Assembly (NCBI GenBank): GCA_050084515.1
Contig: CM114272.1
Span: forward strand, 50,282,001-50,346,000
DNA: 64,000 bases
Direction of reading: 5' to 3'
Source: Blasia pusilla
Lineage: Eukaryota > Marchantiophyta > Marchantiopsida > Blasiales
Shown here: positions 33,240-43,650 of the stretch, in pieces
Layout of the letters: each line of letters opens with the position of its first letter
Position numbering within the stretch: the first letter of the stretch is position 1
Translations under genes and position numbers: made by a program
Notes under the pieces: model-generated
What the model was told of the DNA's origin: nothing
The model's input: only the letters and a program-made list of their open reading frames with translations
Database searches by the model: none

Positions 33240-33663
33240 CGTCACCTGACCGCCACCCTGGACGATAAGCAACGGTCTCCTCCCAAAAGTCAAGGATGAA
33301 TCATAGGGGATATAACATTGTAATCCCTACCAACACATTGTACAACTCAGGTGGTGTCGTGATCGCACATGTGCGTACCATAGCACTATCTGTCGCATGC
33401 TCTGGCTGGACTCTAACAACTATCTCTTGTTGAGTCATATACTGCGTGGGTGACACACCCCCAATCAAGGTTTGTATCTGGAAGGGAAAAGGCTCAATGT
33501 CGGCCTTCCGTAACCCCAACGCTAAACACGCTGCCTTCCCTAACATCAAGGGTTGCGCTCTGGAATCAAGTAGGACGCGCTGTGGGTGGTATATTATCCC
33601 TATCAGACTAACCAAGCAAAATACTCCAGCTTGGTTATGCAGTAACATTGCGCCACGTGTCAC
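33240..33663 (-). pseudogene. Retropepsin-like protease of the gypsy element
   Basis: The minus strand reads 'RVLLDSRAQPLMLGKAACLA', where the aspartic protease DSGA box appears as D-S-R-A (a one-base Gly-to-Arg change). It continues with 'QTLIGGVSPTQYMTQQ', the flap region, and 'YNVLVGITMLYPL', the second hydrophobic-Gly motif, then 'YRPGWRSGDGRM'. It is in the same frame as the methyltransferase 330 codons further on, separated by a linker of about 130 residues. The family would process the polyprotein. This copy has lost the active-site Gly. Confidence 0.85.
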
Positions 33664-33731
33664 CAGTGCTCACTCTATGGCTAGGCGAGTTGGCATATCT
33701 ACCAACTTCGTCGCGGCCGCATGCCATGACT

Positions 33732-34480
33732 CTATGGGGGACGTCCCGAGGGCAAGTCCACCACCTCCTCAACTACCTTTAAACAAGAGGAAGTCACCTC
33801 TCCACGCTCACACAACGTGGCGGCCAGCCAGAACACCTCAGCTGGTCCAACTCCAAACATTGCCAACTCTATGGCGGAAAATAGGAGAGTCTGGCTCACT
33901 CTGGTGGCCACCTCCAACACTATGGTCGACACTGACTCCACTCGAGCCGGCATAAGAGTTTTCCCTCCAACTCCTTCTGACATCGACGCACCTTCGTGAC
34001 CTGCAAGCACCGCTGGTCGTCTAGGCACCATCGATGGTGTGTGTAATACCTCCAACAATATGAATGACTGTGAAACCCTAGCCTGCCGCCCATCAATCCC
34101 CTCCGATGGGTCAATCTCAACTCCATCTTTTGATGGCTTAGTGCCTCTCGTAGCAGCGCGAGTCACCACTCCAACAGCCTCAACCTCAGCTGCACTACAC
34201 ATAAACCCTATTCTAGCGAGATCCTCACCCGGGTCAGGGTAAGAAGTAGAAGTTGGAGCCACACTAGCTGCTAGCTGCTCGCGGCTCCATGCCTTCCTAA
34301 AGCTACATTATTGTCATGACAGCAATCCTCTGCTCCAAGTGATCGATGAGTGAGAGAAGTTCCGGCTGTGGTGCTCTTACTCCATCTCCTCTGGCTGGTG
34401 GTGGTCCTCTACCACCATGTACGGGAACAACTCCCCGACCTCCTCCAGGACAATCGCCCCTAGGCCCTCGGCCTACCTCT
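33732..34480 (-). pseudogene. Gag-pol linker region of the gypsy element
   Basis: A minus-strand open frame (34262-33732) with low-complexity, Ala/Val/Glu-rich content lies between the zinc knuckle and the protease, in a different frame from pol. It has no recognisable domain. It is probably the gag C-terminus or a gag-pol linker with accumulated frameshifts. Confidence 0.55.
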
Positions 34481-34499
34481 GGACGTGCCTCTTGACGAA

Positions 34500-35840
34500 G
34501 GTCAAAACATCTATCCCTAGTGTGACCATATATGTGGCAATAGTCACACTAGTACTATGGTGGGGCCATCCTCTATGGCTTCTGAGCAATCGGAGGCGCT
34601 CATGGTCCTCTGCCATGCTGTGTGCAGTCTCCACCTATGGGCCCCTCCACACATCCAACAAGACAACATCTGTAGGTATGAGTTATTGTCTCATAGGCAC
34701 ACGGTATCCATCCTGCTCTCTGATCACATTGGCCCGCTCCCGTGGTACTGGTGCTCGCTATGATACCTGTGGGATCACCATCGCTTGTGGACTTGTCAAC
34801 TCTCGAGAAAATCCAATGGTCACTACTAGGCAACATATGTAGGTATGGGTTGTTGTCTCATAGGCTCACAGTACCCGCCCTGCTCTCTAGGCACACTGGC
34901 TCGCTCTCGTGGTACTAGTACTGGTGCTTGTTGTGACACCTATGGGATCACCATTGCTCGTGGACCCGTCGACTCTCGAGAAAATCCAATGGTCACTACC
35001 TGCTCCTCACTCATGTTGAGACAACTCGAAGACCACCTTCAATGTGGGCTTCGTTGTGTGAATCAACACCGCATCTCGGACTCTCCTCCGTAGTTCTTGG
35101 TCCCGTACCCCGTACTAATACACGATTGACTGCCCGTTAGTCACTCCATACGTAGCAATGATCGACCTCCTCATGCGCGTGAATACCTCTCTCAGACTCT
35201 CATCCGATCAACGTTGATAATCCTGCATACTCTTCAGCTTGTTGGTGCGTACGCCCTGGTAGCTCTTCCCCACCTGTCGGAAGAACTCCATTGTGGGACT
35301 GAAGCTGGGTGGCCCTCTACCACGAGAGGTCTCTGCCACATCACCTATCTCATTGCCCTCCTCTCCATCTAGTCTCTTGGCTGATGGTGTGGGTCTCTCT
35401 CCTCTCACGAGCCCATCATATGCCTCGCGACCACTAGTGGACACATACCTTGGGGCCCAATACATCCTCTAGGCATTGATCTTTATTGAATATAATGATC
35501 AAAACTCCTTGTAATCATCTATTGGAGGGCCCTCCAAGTGCTCGAACAACCCCTTCCATGTCATGAAAGGGTTGAACCGTGTCAAGGTATGTATCTCCTG
35601 GAAGGCGCACCACGTGTCGAACTCCTGGATAAAATCATCTAAGTCGATGATGCCCACTACACCTGAGAAATGATGCATGCCCCGATGGCCAATGTCATCC
35701 ATCGCCTGCCAAGTAACACTACCTCCATGTGTGATCTTGTCACTAGACCGGGTGTCTAGTGATGACGATCCAGCCACGGATGGATGTCGAGGTAGCTCTT
35801 CACTCAAAACCCCTCGATATCTCACTCCACTCCGTGTCAT
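34500..35840 (-). pseudogene. Gag of the methyltransferase gypsy element
   Basis: The N-terminal open part (35840-35499) ends in 'WCAFQEIHTLTRFNPFMTWK'. A second open part (35465-35208) leads to the retrotransposon-gag-like 'ELRRRVRDAVL ... LKVVFELSQ' (about 35110-35010). A CCHC zinc knuckle follows, 'CDYCHIYGHTRDRC' (C-x2-C-x4-H-x4-C, 34548-34507), which would bind the element RNA. The stretch 34671-35000 between them is an imperfect tandem duplication of about 167 bp ('tcgagaaaatccaatggtcacta' ends both units). Stops and frame changes are frequent. The start codon is uncertain; the ATG at 35840 is the first in a long frame. Confidence 0.82.
34671..35000. repeat. ~167-bp tandem duplication inside gag
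   Basis: Units 34671-34837 and 34838-35000 both begin 'tgtaggtatg(a/g)gtt(a/g)ttgtctcatagg' and end 'tctcgagaaaatccaatggtcactac'. They show clear but incomplete identity. Confidence 0.85.
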
Positions 35841-36735
35841 ACCACTACTACTGCTCGCACTACCCCATTCTTTTGAACCCTAGAAGAATGCTGTGATGCC
35901 AACCCTATCTCACTCGCTCAAGCACTCAGACTCACGAAGAGTCTCCTACACTCCTCACTAGCTCACCGACGTTAATGGTAATCCCGTGACGACACACTCG
36001 GCCTCACGCACACTCAACACTCGGCTCATCATGAGCCTCCCAACTAACTGACCTAAACCACTGATACTCTCAGTTCATACACGTGACCCATACTCGGCAA
36101 CTACTGTATATCCACAGACATGGTACACCTGCATGGAGACTAGACTCGTCACCATTGCTACACCCATCTAGCCCCAGCAACTACTCCATACCCAGCACTC
36201 TCAATCACATAAGATGAGTGCGAGAAAAGGGACTCGAATGGGTAGCCCGCACCCCTATGGTAATTAAATGCCCGAGGGGGGGAAAGGGAGGGTTGCGGCC
36301 AAGGGCCGCGGCTCCATACCTCGCCGCCTCGACTTCCTCCACCCTGGCTCCGTCCGCCTCTGCCCGGCTCCATCCACCTCCGACCTAAACCTAGCCCGGC
36401 CCATCCCTAGCCGCCCTTGCAACCCTATCCCCTAGCAGCTACAAGCTCTCACCGTCTTCTTTCTACGCTCCCATTGTGCGCCGTTCTCTTGACGCTCCAA
36501 CGCTCTACGCTGCACCCCAGCGCTCCTGCGTGACCCCCACTTTGTTGTTGTCCCTCGTCAACTTGCACCAGCAAAATCTGAAAAAAATGGACAACGCTTC
36601 CGCCCACAGCCTTACAAACACATAAATGACCAACGCCTGCAACACACGCGTCTCCAAGGGCTCCCGACCAAGGCAACTCGCTTGTCTACCTGCAATCAAC
36701 GAATTCCCACCAGCCCCCTAACATCTTTCTCACGT
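35841..36735 (-). other. 5' leader of the gypsy element
   Basis: This is non-coding leader between the 5' LTR and gag, partly GC-rich (36.2-36.7 kb). No primer-binding site complementary to a tRNA 3' end was recognised just inside the LTR (minus strand 'acgtgagaaagatgttaggggg'), where a tRNA-Met site would be typical. Confidence 0.5.
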
Positions 36736-37202
36736 AAAAATAAGGAGTAGTAAAAATGGCACACCCGGCCTAAAACTCCACTCCTCAATCTACATCGGCA
36801 TATCGAGCCTCGTCCACACTCTGCTATCAAGGAATCCAGACGCTAGCACCTAGTTCTAACTCACACACACGAGCAAGAATGGTACTCCAACGACCCATCA
36901 TGAGAAAGATGGCTTGGGAAAGCCATCTTCCTCCCTTATATAGGGTTGGGAAGAGCTAGAAGGCTCTTCTCCTAGAAATAGCTATCCTTCTGGTAACCTA
37001 CGCGCATAGGTTATCTGGGGCGGATGACCTACTCAACAAGTCATCCGGCTGTGAAAGACCTCAACAGGAAAGTTTTCAGAAACAATGGAGCTATCCTCAA
37101 CCTCATTCAACACCGTGGGACAAAGTTACACTCAAGACAGTCCGCTAGCTCATATGCCCTATCCACGATAAATCTCGGCCTATCGGCTACTCACATGTGA
37201 CA
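36736..37202 (-). mobile_element. 5' LTR of the methyltransferase gypsy element, lacking its 3' segment
   Basis: This 467-bp stretch is similar to 27801-28281 of the 3' LTR. On the minus strand it starts TGTCACATGTG at 37202 and has the same TATATAAGGG and paired hairpins. The ~135-bp segment that ends the 3' LTR is missing here, and the match stops at 36736. Confidence 0.85.
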
Positions 37203-37206
37203 TATG

Positions 37207-38415
37207 GGACGAGGCACCTATAGTTCATCGTCATGCCTTTGAGGCCGTGAATCGAACCTTATAGGATATCATGAAAGTTGTTTCGGATGATTTACGTAAA
37301 TTACCATTCGGTGGTAAACTTATGGTATTTGGTGGTGATTTTTGTCAAGTGTTGCCTATTGTTCGTCATGGGAATCGGCCGCAAATCATCCAAGCCACCA
37401 TAAAGAGATAATCTCTTTGGTCTAATGTAAGGGTCATGAAGTTGAAAACAAACATAAGAGTTCAAAGGTTGGATGACCATTTACGTGATGAACAACAAGC
37501 GTTTGGTGATTGATTATTGGAAGTGGGAGAGGGTCGTGTACCTTTACACCCTCGTTTGGGAGAAGAATTCATACGATTATCATCTCAAATTTTTACTAAT
37601 AGTAACAAGACATGTGATCTTATTGATTTGATCTATGACAATTTTCCTAGACGACTCCATGACATTGATTTCTTAAGAGATACGACTATTTTGACTTTAA
37701 GAAACAAAGATGATGACATAAATGCAAACGTTATGTCTCGGTTCCTTGGAGAGGTAATCCTTTAGACTTATCTCCTTTGTACTTCTATCAATATGTGGTT
37801 TGGAAGTTTGGATACTAATATTACTTTTTCTATCTAATTCATTACATATTGTGTACAAGAGCATATTTACCATAGCGTCAACTCTATTCCGAATGAGGGG
37901 ATAAGTCATATCTACCCAACTCAATTCTTGAACACATGCTTGCCTTATGGACTTCCTCCGCACCGTTTGTGTTTGAAGATTGGTGCACCAATCATGCTCT
38001 TACGAAACATGAAAGGGTCACATGGACAAGCAACGGGACAAGATTGGTGATTCGTGGATTTATGAAACATTGCATTGATACTAAAATTCTTACTGGGAAG
38101 AAAATTGGAGAGCACGTTTTTATTCCACATATTCCATTGATTACATCAGATTCCGATTTGCCATTTGATTTGCGTAGGTTTCAATGCCCTATTAGGCCAT
38201 CTTTTGCTATGACTATTAATAAGTCTCAAGGTCAAACTTTGCAAATGGTTGCCATTTACTTGCCCATTCCTGTATTTTCTCATGGTCAATTGTATGTAGC
38301 ATTATCTAGAGTAGGAAAGAGAAGTTCCATCCACATTACCATTGGAAGGGATGAACATTCAAATAAGGAAGGTGACTACACGCCAAATGTAGTATGTAAA
38401 GACATATTGAGATGA
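37207..38415 (+). pseudogene. Helitron helicase, C-terminal part (Pif1-like)
   Basis: It resumes right after the gypsy element with 'WDEAP' (the second half of Walker B). It continues 'KLPFGGKLMVFGGDFCQVLPIV' (split by nothing but read in one frame), 'LMVFGGDFCQVLPI' being the helicase motif III region. Then come 'NDDINANV'-like text ('LRNKDDDINANVMSRFLG'), 'LINGTRLVI'-like 'SNGTRLVIRGFMKHCI', and the C-terminal motif pair 'FAMTINKSQGQTL' and 'QLYVALSRVGKRSSI'. The stop at 38413-38415 lies 74 bp before the Helitron 3' end. A few in-frame stops (for example near 37263) make it a pseudogene. It unwinds DNA during rolling-circle transposition. Confidence 0.9.
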
Positions 38416-38462
38416 AAGAAAATTGATAAAACGTATCTTGCCTCTATACTACCTTACTTCAC

Positions 38463-38489
38463 TCGTGCATCGTACGAGCACCTTACTAG
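38463..38489 (+). other. Helitron 3' terminal hairpin and CTAG end
   Basis: The hairpin ctcgtgc-atc-gtacgag (one mismatch in the stem) is followed by 'caccttaCTAG'. The next host base is T. This is the termination structure expected of plant Helitrons. Confidence 0.9.
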
Positions 38490-39620
38490 TAAACTTATAT
38501 TGGAATACCTTACTGAAGTTAGCAAGTATAAATAACATGTTTGCCAAAAAGTATAGCTTATAGATCATTGCAAATGATCTCAACTTGTTGTACATATTTG
38601 CAGTATTACCGTCACCTTCCGAGTGGGAAATATCTTTGAAATATGCGAGGACAGACTCTAATGAGTCACACAAGGTAGCCACGACTTGCCATCATGACAA
38701 CCAACAAATTTTATGATATCTTTTCATGACCCTCTGAGAATCATTCAACTTCTCCTCCAAAGTTGCAAGCCCACACTTCCTCTTCAAAGATCTTCTAAAA
38801 TATCCAACTATAGCATTCAAGATAGAGTCTATTTCTATAGATACATCTTTACACCTTGGTCCTTTGGTTGTTCTTAAAGCAACAAGGTTGGTTCTATGCG
38901 CAATGCAATGTACATAGAGGAAAAAAGGGTTTACCTTTTGCTTCAATTAAGATGCTACTCCATTCTGACTACCTATCATAGTGGAGCCTTTTTTTGATCC
39001 AAAAGCTAACATCTTAGAATTGTCTAGTCTAGAGTCCTTGATCAACTCTATAAGATTTTAGTAGTTGCATTAGAACACTTCTTTGGACATTGCAACAATC
39101 CTATAAAAGAATTCTCCACTTGCTCCTCTTGTAAGTAAGTTACAAATACCACCAGATGACCTGTTACTGAAATATCAATAGACTCATCAATCATGATCGC
39201 AAAGAAAGGAGATTGTTGTACTTTTAAAAGGGTTCTTCTAACCAGAACTTGACTAATATAGTAACATGTATCTTCACAACTCTTCTCATCCTACTACAAA
39301 TCTCGGGTAATGGGTGCATTTACCAACAGCAACAACTTACACATGTTCATAAATTTGGCAAAATCCATGGCTTCCTTCGCAATAAAATATGCATATTTAA
39401 ACATATTCAATAAGGCAATGTCACAAGTACAATTAGAAGTGGCAATGGTCTTGGCCATGGACCTATTTCCTATATTAGCACCCCAAGAAAGCTTCATATG
39501 TTCATTGGATTTAACATGATCTGTGAAGGCCGAAACCTTTCAATTTATGGCACCATCTCTTGAAAAATATTTCCTATAAATCACTTTTTCAAGGGACACT
39601 TGACGTCAATATTTCTTAGT
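38490..39620 (-). pseudogene. hAT transposase relic, N-terminal and central part (right of the Helitron)
   Basis: On the minus strand the catalytic-domain landmarks of DUF4371/ZMYM1-like hAT proteins follow each other: 'SPFFAIMIDESIDISVTGHL' (about 39205-39150), 'VHCIAHRTNLVAL' (about 38910), 'KRYHKICWLS-WQVV' (about 38705) and 'LANFSKVFQYKF' right at the Helitron border. The coding sense then continues at 19587. Several stops and shifts show decay. The first catalytic Asp region (DES) and the 'HC-AHR' motif are recognisable. Confidence 0.82.
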
Positions 39621-41106
39621 AATGGCTTTGCTTTTTTTCTCCCTTCGATCATTTCTTATAGTTTCGATTGAATAATTTTAGAAAAAAACATATAATACCA
39701 TGAAATTCACTTATCTCTATCATTCTCCTCTTATTTGGGTAAATTTTACCCAGCAAAATTTCAATACCTAACTCCATTGAAAAAAATTTAATAGTCGCAA
39801 AGTGAGGAGAGATGTCTCACAATGTTGCAAGGAAAAGAAAAATGGAGTTTTTGGGGAGGAAAAAGGGGAAAGTTCTAGGTGCAAAGTGAGGAAAGGTATC
39901 TCACAAAGTTAGAAGGAAAACTCCCCATACCTTGGCCTCAAGGGAGGAGTTGGAACATCCATAGGAACGCATACGCACGTGGTTAGGGACCACCGACATA
40001 GCCGCATAGTGTTGCGTGCTAGGCCATGGTCATACTCATGTAGAGCAAGCCGACTCATAGGGAGCCGTGCAAAGAGGTAGAGAGCGGTGCCGAGTTTGAA
40101 CCGTGCGAGATGTTAGAACGCAGTTGAGTGTGAGTGGGGAAGAGAGAACCGCATGGTAGAGGGCCATGCAATAAAGAAGACATTCCCATGCATAGGGACT
40201 GGCGTTAGGTAGCGTGCGTGATCTGACAATTAACAAGGTATGAGGTACCAAAGGGTAGTTCTATCTATCTTTTAGAGCTCTTAAGGTCTTTGAACGTATC
40301 CATAATTGCATGATTTTGACACTCTAAGCTCCCATAGTTTTAATTGAAGGATAGGATAGAGTGATTATTGAAAAAAAAAAGTGCAACAAAATTGTGCTAT
40401 TTATATGCTAATTTCAACCAATTTCTTAGTATAATTAGTCAAATTTGGTCAATTTCTTTGTGAGAGAGATCTATGCTTCAACTATAATAATTCAGAGCCT
40501 CAAACTAGGATATGTGAGTAGAATCATTCCTAGTGGGGTATTCCTCCATAGAATTTATAGATGAGAGGTTGGATAAGCACATTTATAATGCTTGGAAGTT
40601 TTGCATGAAGTTGGGAATAACACTTATGACCTAAGTGGTATAATGAGATCCCCAAAAAAGCGCAAGTTTGCATGAAAAATTGACCATTCATGTGTTTTTC
40701 GTACTCACATAAGATTATGCTTTTTATGAATTAATTTATGCATATGCATCCAAATATATTCATTCATAACATTCACATACATACAATCAATACAATTTTC
40801 TTCTAAAATGTACTTTTGTGCATGCCATTTTTCATGCTTATTAAGCGTGCCACATGACTCCTCCATTGTTATAAAAAAATTGATCCTACTCTAATTTGCG
40901 ATCTTGCATTCATAAATATGACTAATGCAATTATACTTATAGTGTTGCATTACTTGCACTCCCTTGCAATCTTTCAATATAAGATGGTTCACAATCTTGC
41001 ACTTGAGACATATTTGTCTACAACTTTGGGATGCTTCTTACGAGCAACAAAAATTCCATTCTTTTCCATCATAGAGGATATAATAGTATGTTTCATTTTC
41101 TTATTA
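39621..41106. other. Intergenic stretch, no gene recognised
   Basis: It is AT-rich. At 39.95-40.2 kb there is a block with recurring 'gccgtgc' and 'accgtgcg' words. I see no coding sequence. Confidence 0.4.
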
Positions 41107-41355
41107 TTGTGGGCTAGATGACCAAGAGGTTAGTTGAACAAACATAAGGTCCTCTTGAAGAGGTCTTGGGTTCAACTCTCCCCTGGGACAATGGGGGGCG
41201 GTCTCAACCCAAGGGGAGTGGCGTCCCCTACCTAGGGCATGGATGGTCCATGTTTGAGAGAGAGAACGCCTTGTGTGCCTTTCATGTGTGTGCCTTGACT
41301 ATGCTCCCAGGTTAAAAATCTGGAAAAAATTCCTGGCCTTCCAAAAAAAAAAAAC
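41107..41355 (+). mobile_element. tRNA-derived SINE
   Basis: A Pol III-type promoter pair is visible: a box-A-like 'ggctagatgaccaagaggtta' (about 41113-41133) and a box-B-like 'gggttcaactct' (about 41168-41179), about 50 bp apart. The element ends about 180 bp further on in a 12-A tract (41344-41355). No protein is encoded. It would depend on LINE machinery. I did not confirm a target-site duplication. Confidence 0.72.
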
Positions 41356-42412
41356 AAAAACCAAATCTCCTAAGTGAGAACCCCAAATCTAGATGTGAAG
41401 GTGCCATGTTGGATGCAATGTCAATTTCACATATGTGGAAGGGATCCCATAAGCCAGATCAGCTTCCCGTGGACTAAAAATCTACTCTACTCTACTCTTA
41501 CTTATGTCAATATTTGCCCTCCGTTGAGTTTATTTTGCTCATTCTTCTCTGTGAATGGAGAGGTTCTTATATTTAGTTTTCTTATTAGTATTATGATACT
41601 CTACCACTATTTGTATTTGCACTGTGCTTGGTTCATTCTATTCACTTTATCTCTATTTGTAATAGGACTTTGATCAACAAACCTTAAGTTTGCACAACTT
41701 CAATTTTACGATTTCGAGTGATATATTTCTTACCAAAACAGGATCTCTACTACTTGATATAATTTCAATCCATGTTTGAAACTTTTTCTTTTAAAATATT
41801 TTTCCTGTTGATTTACTATTATACACATAGTTCATATTATTATATTTTGGCAATAATTCCAATTAATACGCTCGTGTTTGTATACTTTGTCTTGATTATT
41901 ACAAAGATACAAGAATTCATGGTACCACAACCGTCACGTTGTGGGAGATTTCAAGGACCTAATTGCCCAAACCATAAAATCGACAACTTCAACGATCATA
42001 TAGGTACTAAATACGATTCATAGACACAATCACCACAAGCTCATGCTAGAGTTTCACCCAAGTTCTACCACAATGTTTGTATTGCACTAGATGAAGCTAA
42101 AGAATGATCATCCTAGTACTTATATACACATATTGGAATATTCAATGATTTCTTAAGTTCGGTTTATGGCCATAATGAGACGCATATGGTTAGTTTTGGA
42201 ATTGCTAAACAATAATTGAAGGATGCAAAAGATCAATTTCTCCCAAGATATTATTCTTCCATGATTGATTTCTACAAAGATATTATTCCTTTGAATGAGA
42301 ATGACCATTTGCTTAGTTTGTAATTGGCAATGATTGGATGAATGTTATATTACTACTAATACCTTGCCTATTTAATTGCATCCATCAATATCAGGATGCC
42401 ATTCCTACCATA
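41356..42412. other. AT-rich intergenic stretch, no gene recognised
   Basis: The open frames here (41374-41673, 41772-42023) are AT-driven and lack domain content. Confidence 0.4.
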
Positions 42413-42625
42413 CTAGTACGGTGCCCGTGCGATGCACGGGAAATAAAAAAGTGTTTGAAGAGCTTTTGTTAGTATATAGGAAGGGATTAATGATGTTGCA
42501 TATAAATTCAAACTTTTTTTCTTGCTGCCCGTAGAATGTGAAACATTTTCTTGTTGTCCAATTGCCACATGTCAAACAGAGAAGTATTTGCAAATCAAGA
42601 AGGCACTCTCCCATAATAATATAGA
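42413..42625 (-). mobile_element. Non-autonomous Helitron, complete, 213 bp
   Basis: On the minus strand it starts TCTATATTATTATGGGAGAG (42625), with host A before it. It ends in the hairpin cccgtgc-atc-gcacggg, a short spacer and CTAG (42416-42413), with host T after it. This is the best-preserved copy of the family at 8.7, 11.5-11.9 and 53.7 kb. The ends resemble those of the autonomous Helitron at 19588-38489. Confidence 0.9.
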
Positions 42626-42923
42626 TGAATAAATCTGATTTTCCATTGTAATTGACAATTGCCTATTGTCATATGGATTATGAAAATATACTCATTCCAA
42701 TTCTCTAGAAATATAATTATTTTGAATGACACTCAAATGACCTCTCAATGTTTTGAATTTTATAATTTATTTGAGTCCATTTTCACCATACTTCTTGCCA
42801 ATCGTGCATTGTTGTTTATTACCATTAGGCCTTCACTAAGTGCACAATTGTCCAACCACTTATATTTCCCTTATATTCTACTTCCTTTATGTTTATCATA
42901 TATCTCCTCTAGTATCATAAAGA

Positions 42924-43650
42924 CTAGTTGGCATGCCCGTGCTTACGCACGAAAATGATTTTTTAACAATTTAGAAATTTTTTTCATTTCAAAATTTAAG
43001 TATGATTTCCACTTTCTTAAATATTAAAAGAGTAATAAATTTTCATTTAAAAATAAATCATACTCCTCAATTAAAATAAAAATAATACCTAACTCTCCTA
43101 AATAATTTCACTCTACATAAGTCTAAAGAATACATGTTGTTTCCCTTCCACTCTTCCCACAAAAATAACATACCCTAACTAAAATATTGGTTAATTTCAA
43201 TTTATGAAATCATTTCCCTTTTCGATTAAAATCCCCTTTCCTTTCCCAAAATATCAAACATGAATTTACATGATTATTTTTAAAAATAGTCATAATTTTC
43301 ATTTAAAAATTTAAATATGATTTCTATTTTCTTAACTCTTAGAAGATAATAACATCCCATTCTTCCAAGCATTTCCACTCCTCAATCAAAATTTAAATGA
43401 TTTCCAGCCTCCTAAATATTTCCATCCTTCTATAGAATTTTAAAAATACTCTTTGTCCATTAAAATTCATTGTCCCTTCCCATCAAATATGAATTGAGAA
43501 AATAATTTGGAGAATAAAAAATCTCACTCTTTTGTCTTATCATACACCTAGGATCACCCATTATAATTAAAAATATTTACTTATTAAAAATGGTTATTTA
43601 TAACCACTTCCCCATCTTTTCAAAAATTCAAAGTTACTTCCTTTACTCCT
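42924..43650 (-). mobile_element. Second type of Helitron 3' end; extent uncertain
   Basis: On the minus strand the hairpin cgtgc-gtaa-gcacg, 'ggcatgccaa' and CTAG (42927-42924) with host T after it form a Helitron-like 3' terminus. The body would extend to the right through the AT-rich stretch. No TC 5' end was found, so the right boundary is nominal. Confidence 0.4.

Larger units (their letters stand above)
27665..37202 (-). mobile_element. Ty3/gypsy LTR retrotransposon encoding a DNA methyltransferase and a PHD finger
   Basis: This 9538-bp element lies on the minus strand inside the Helitron helicase gene, bounded by a TATG duplication. The minus-strand 5' end reads TGTCACATGTG and the 3' end GCGCACGACA. 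Domain order on the minus strand: 5' LTR, leader, gag with CCHC knuckle, protease, DNA cytosine methyltransferase, reverse transcriptase, RNase H, integrase, PHD finger, polypurine tract, extra LTR 3' segment, 3' LTR. Protease, methyltransferase, reverse transcriptase and most of the integrase share one reading frame (first codon base at positions divisible by 3). Multiple stops make the copy inactive. It is related to the PHD-bearing family at 1-5.5 kb. No primer-binding site was recognised. Confidence 0.93.
19588..38489 (+). mobile_element. Autonomous-type Helitron carrying two nested LTR insertions
   Basis: The 5' terminus is TCTATACTATTATGGG at 19588, preceded by host A. The 3' terminus is CTAG at 38486-38489, preceded by the hairpin ctcgtgc-atc-gtacgag (about 38463-38479) and followed by host T. 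These are the classic Helitron ends with A^T insertion and no target-site duplication. Removing the element joins two halves of a hAT reading frame (19587/38490), which confirms both ends. Of the 18.9 kb, 1.0 kb is a solo LTR and 9.54 kb a gypsy insertion, leaving about 8.4 kb of Helitron. It encodes a Rep/helicase on the plus strand, now interrupted by stops, shifts and insertions. About 2.5 kb of non-coding sequence precedes the protein. Confidence 0.92.

Noticed and set aside
36158-36699. Minus-strand open frames in the gypsy leader
   Set aside because: GC-driven frames upstream of gag with no gag-like content and no continuity with the gag frame.
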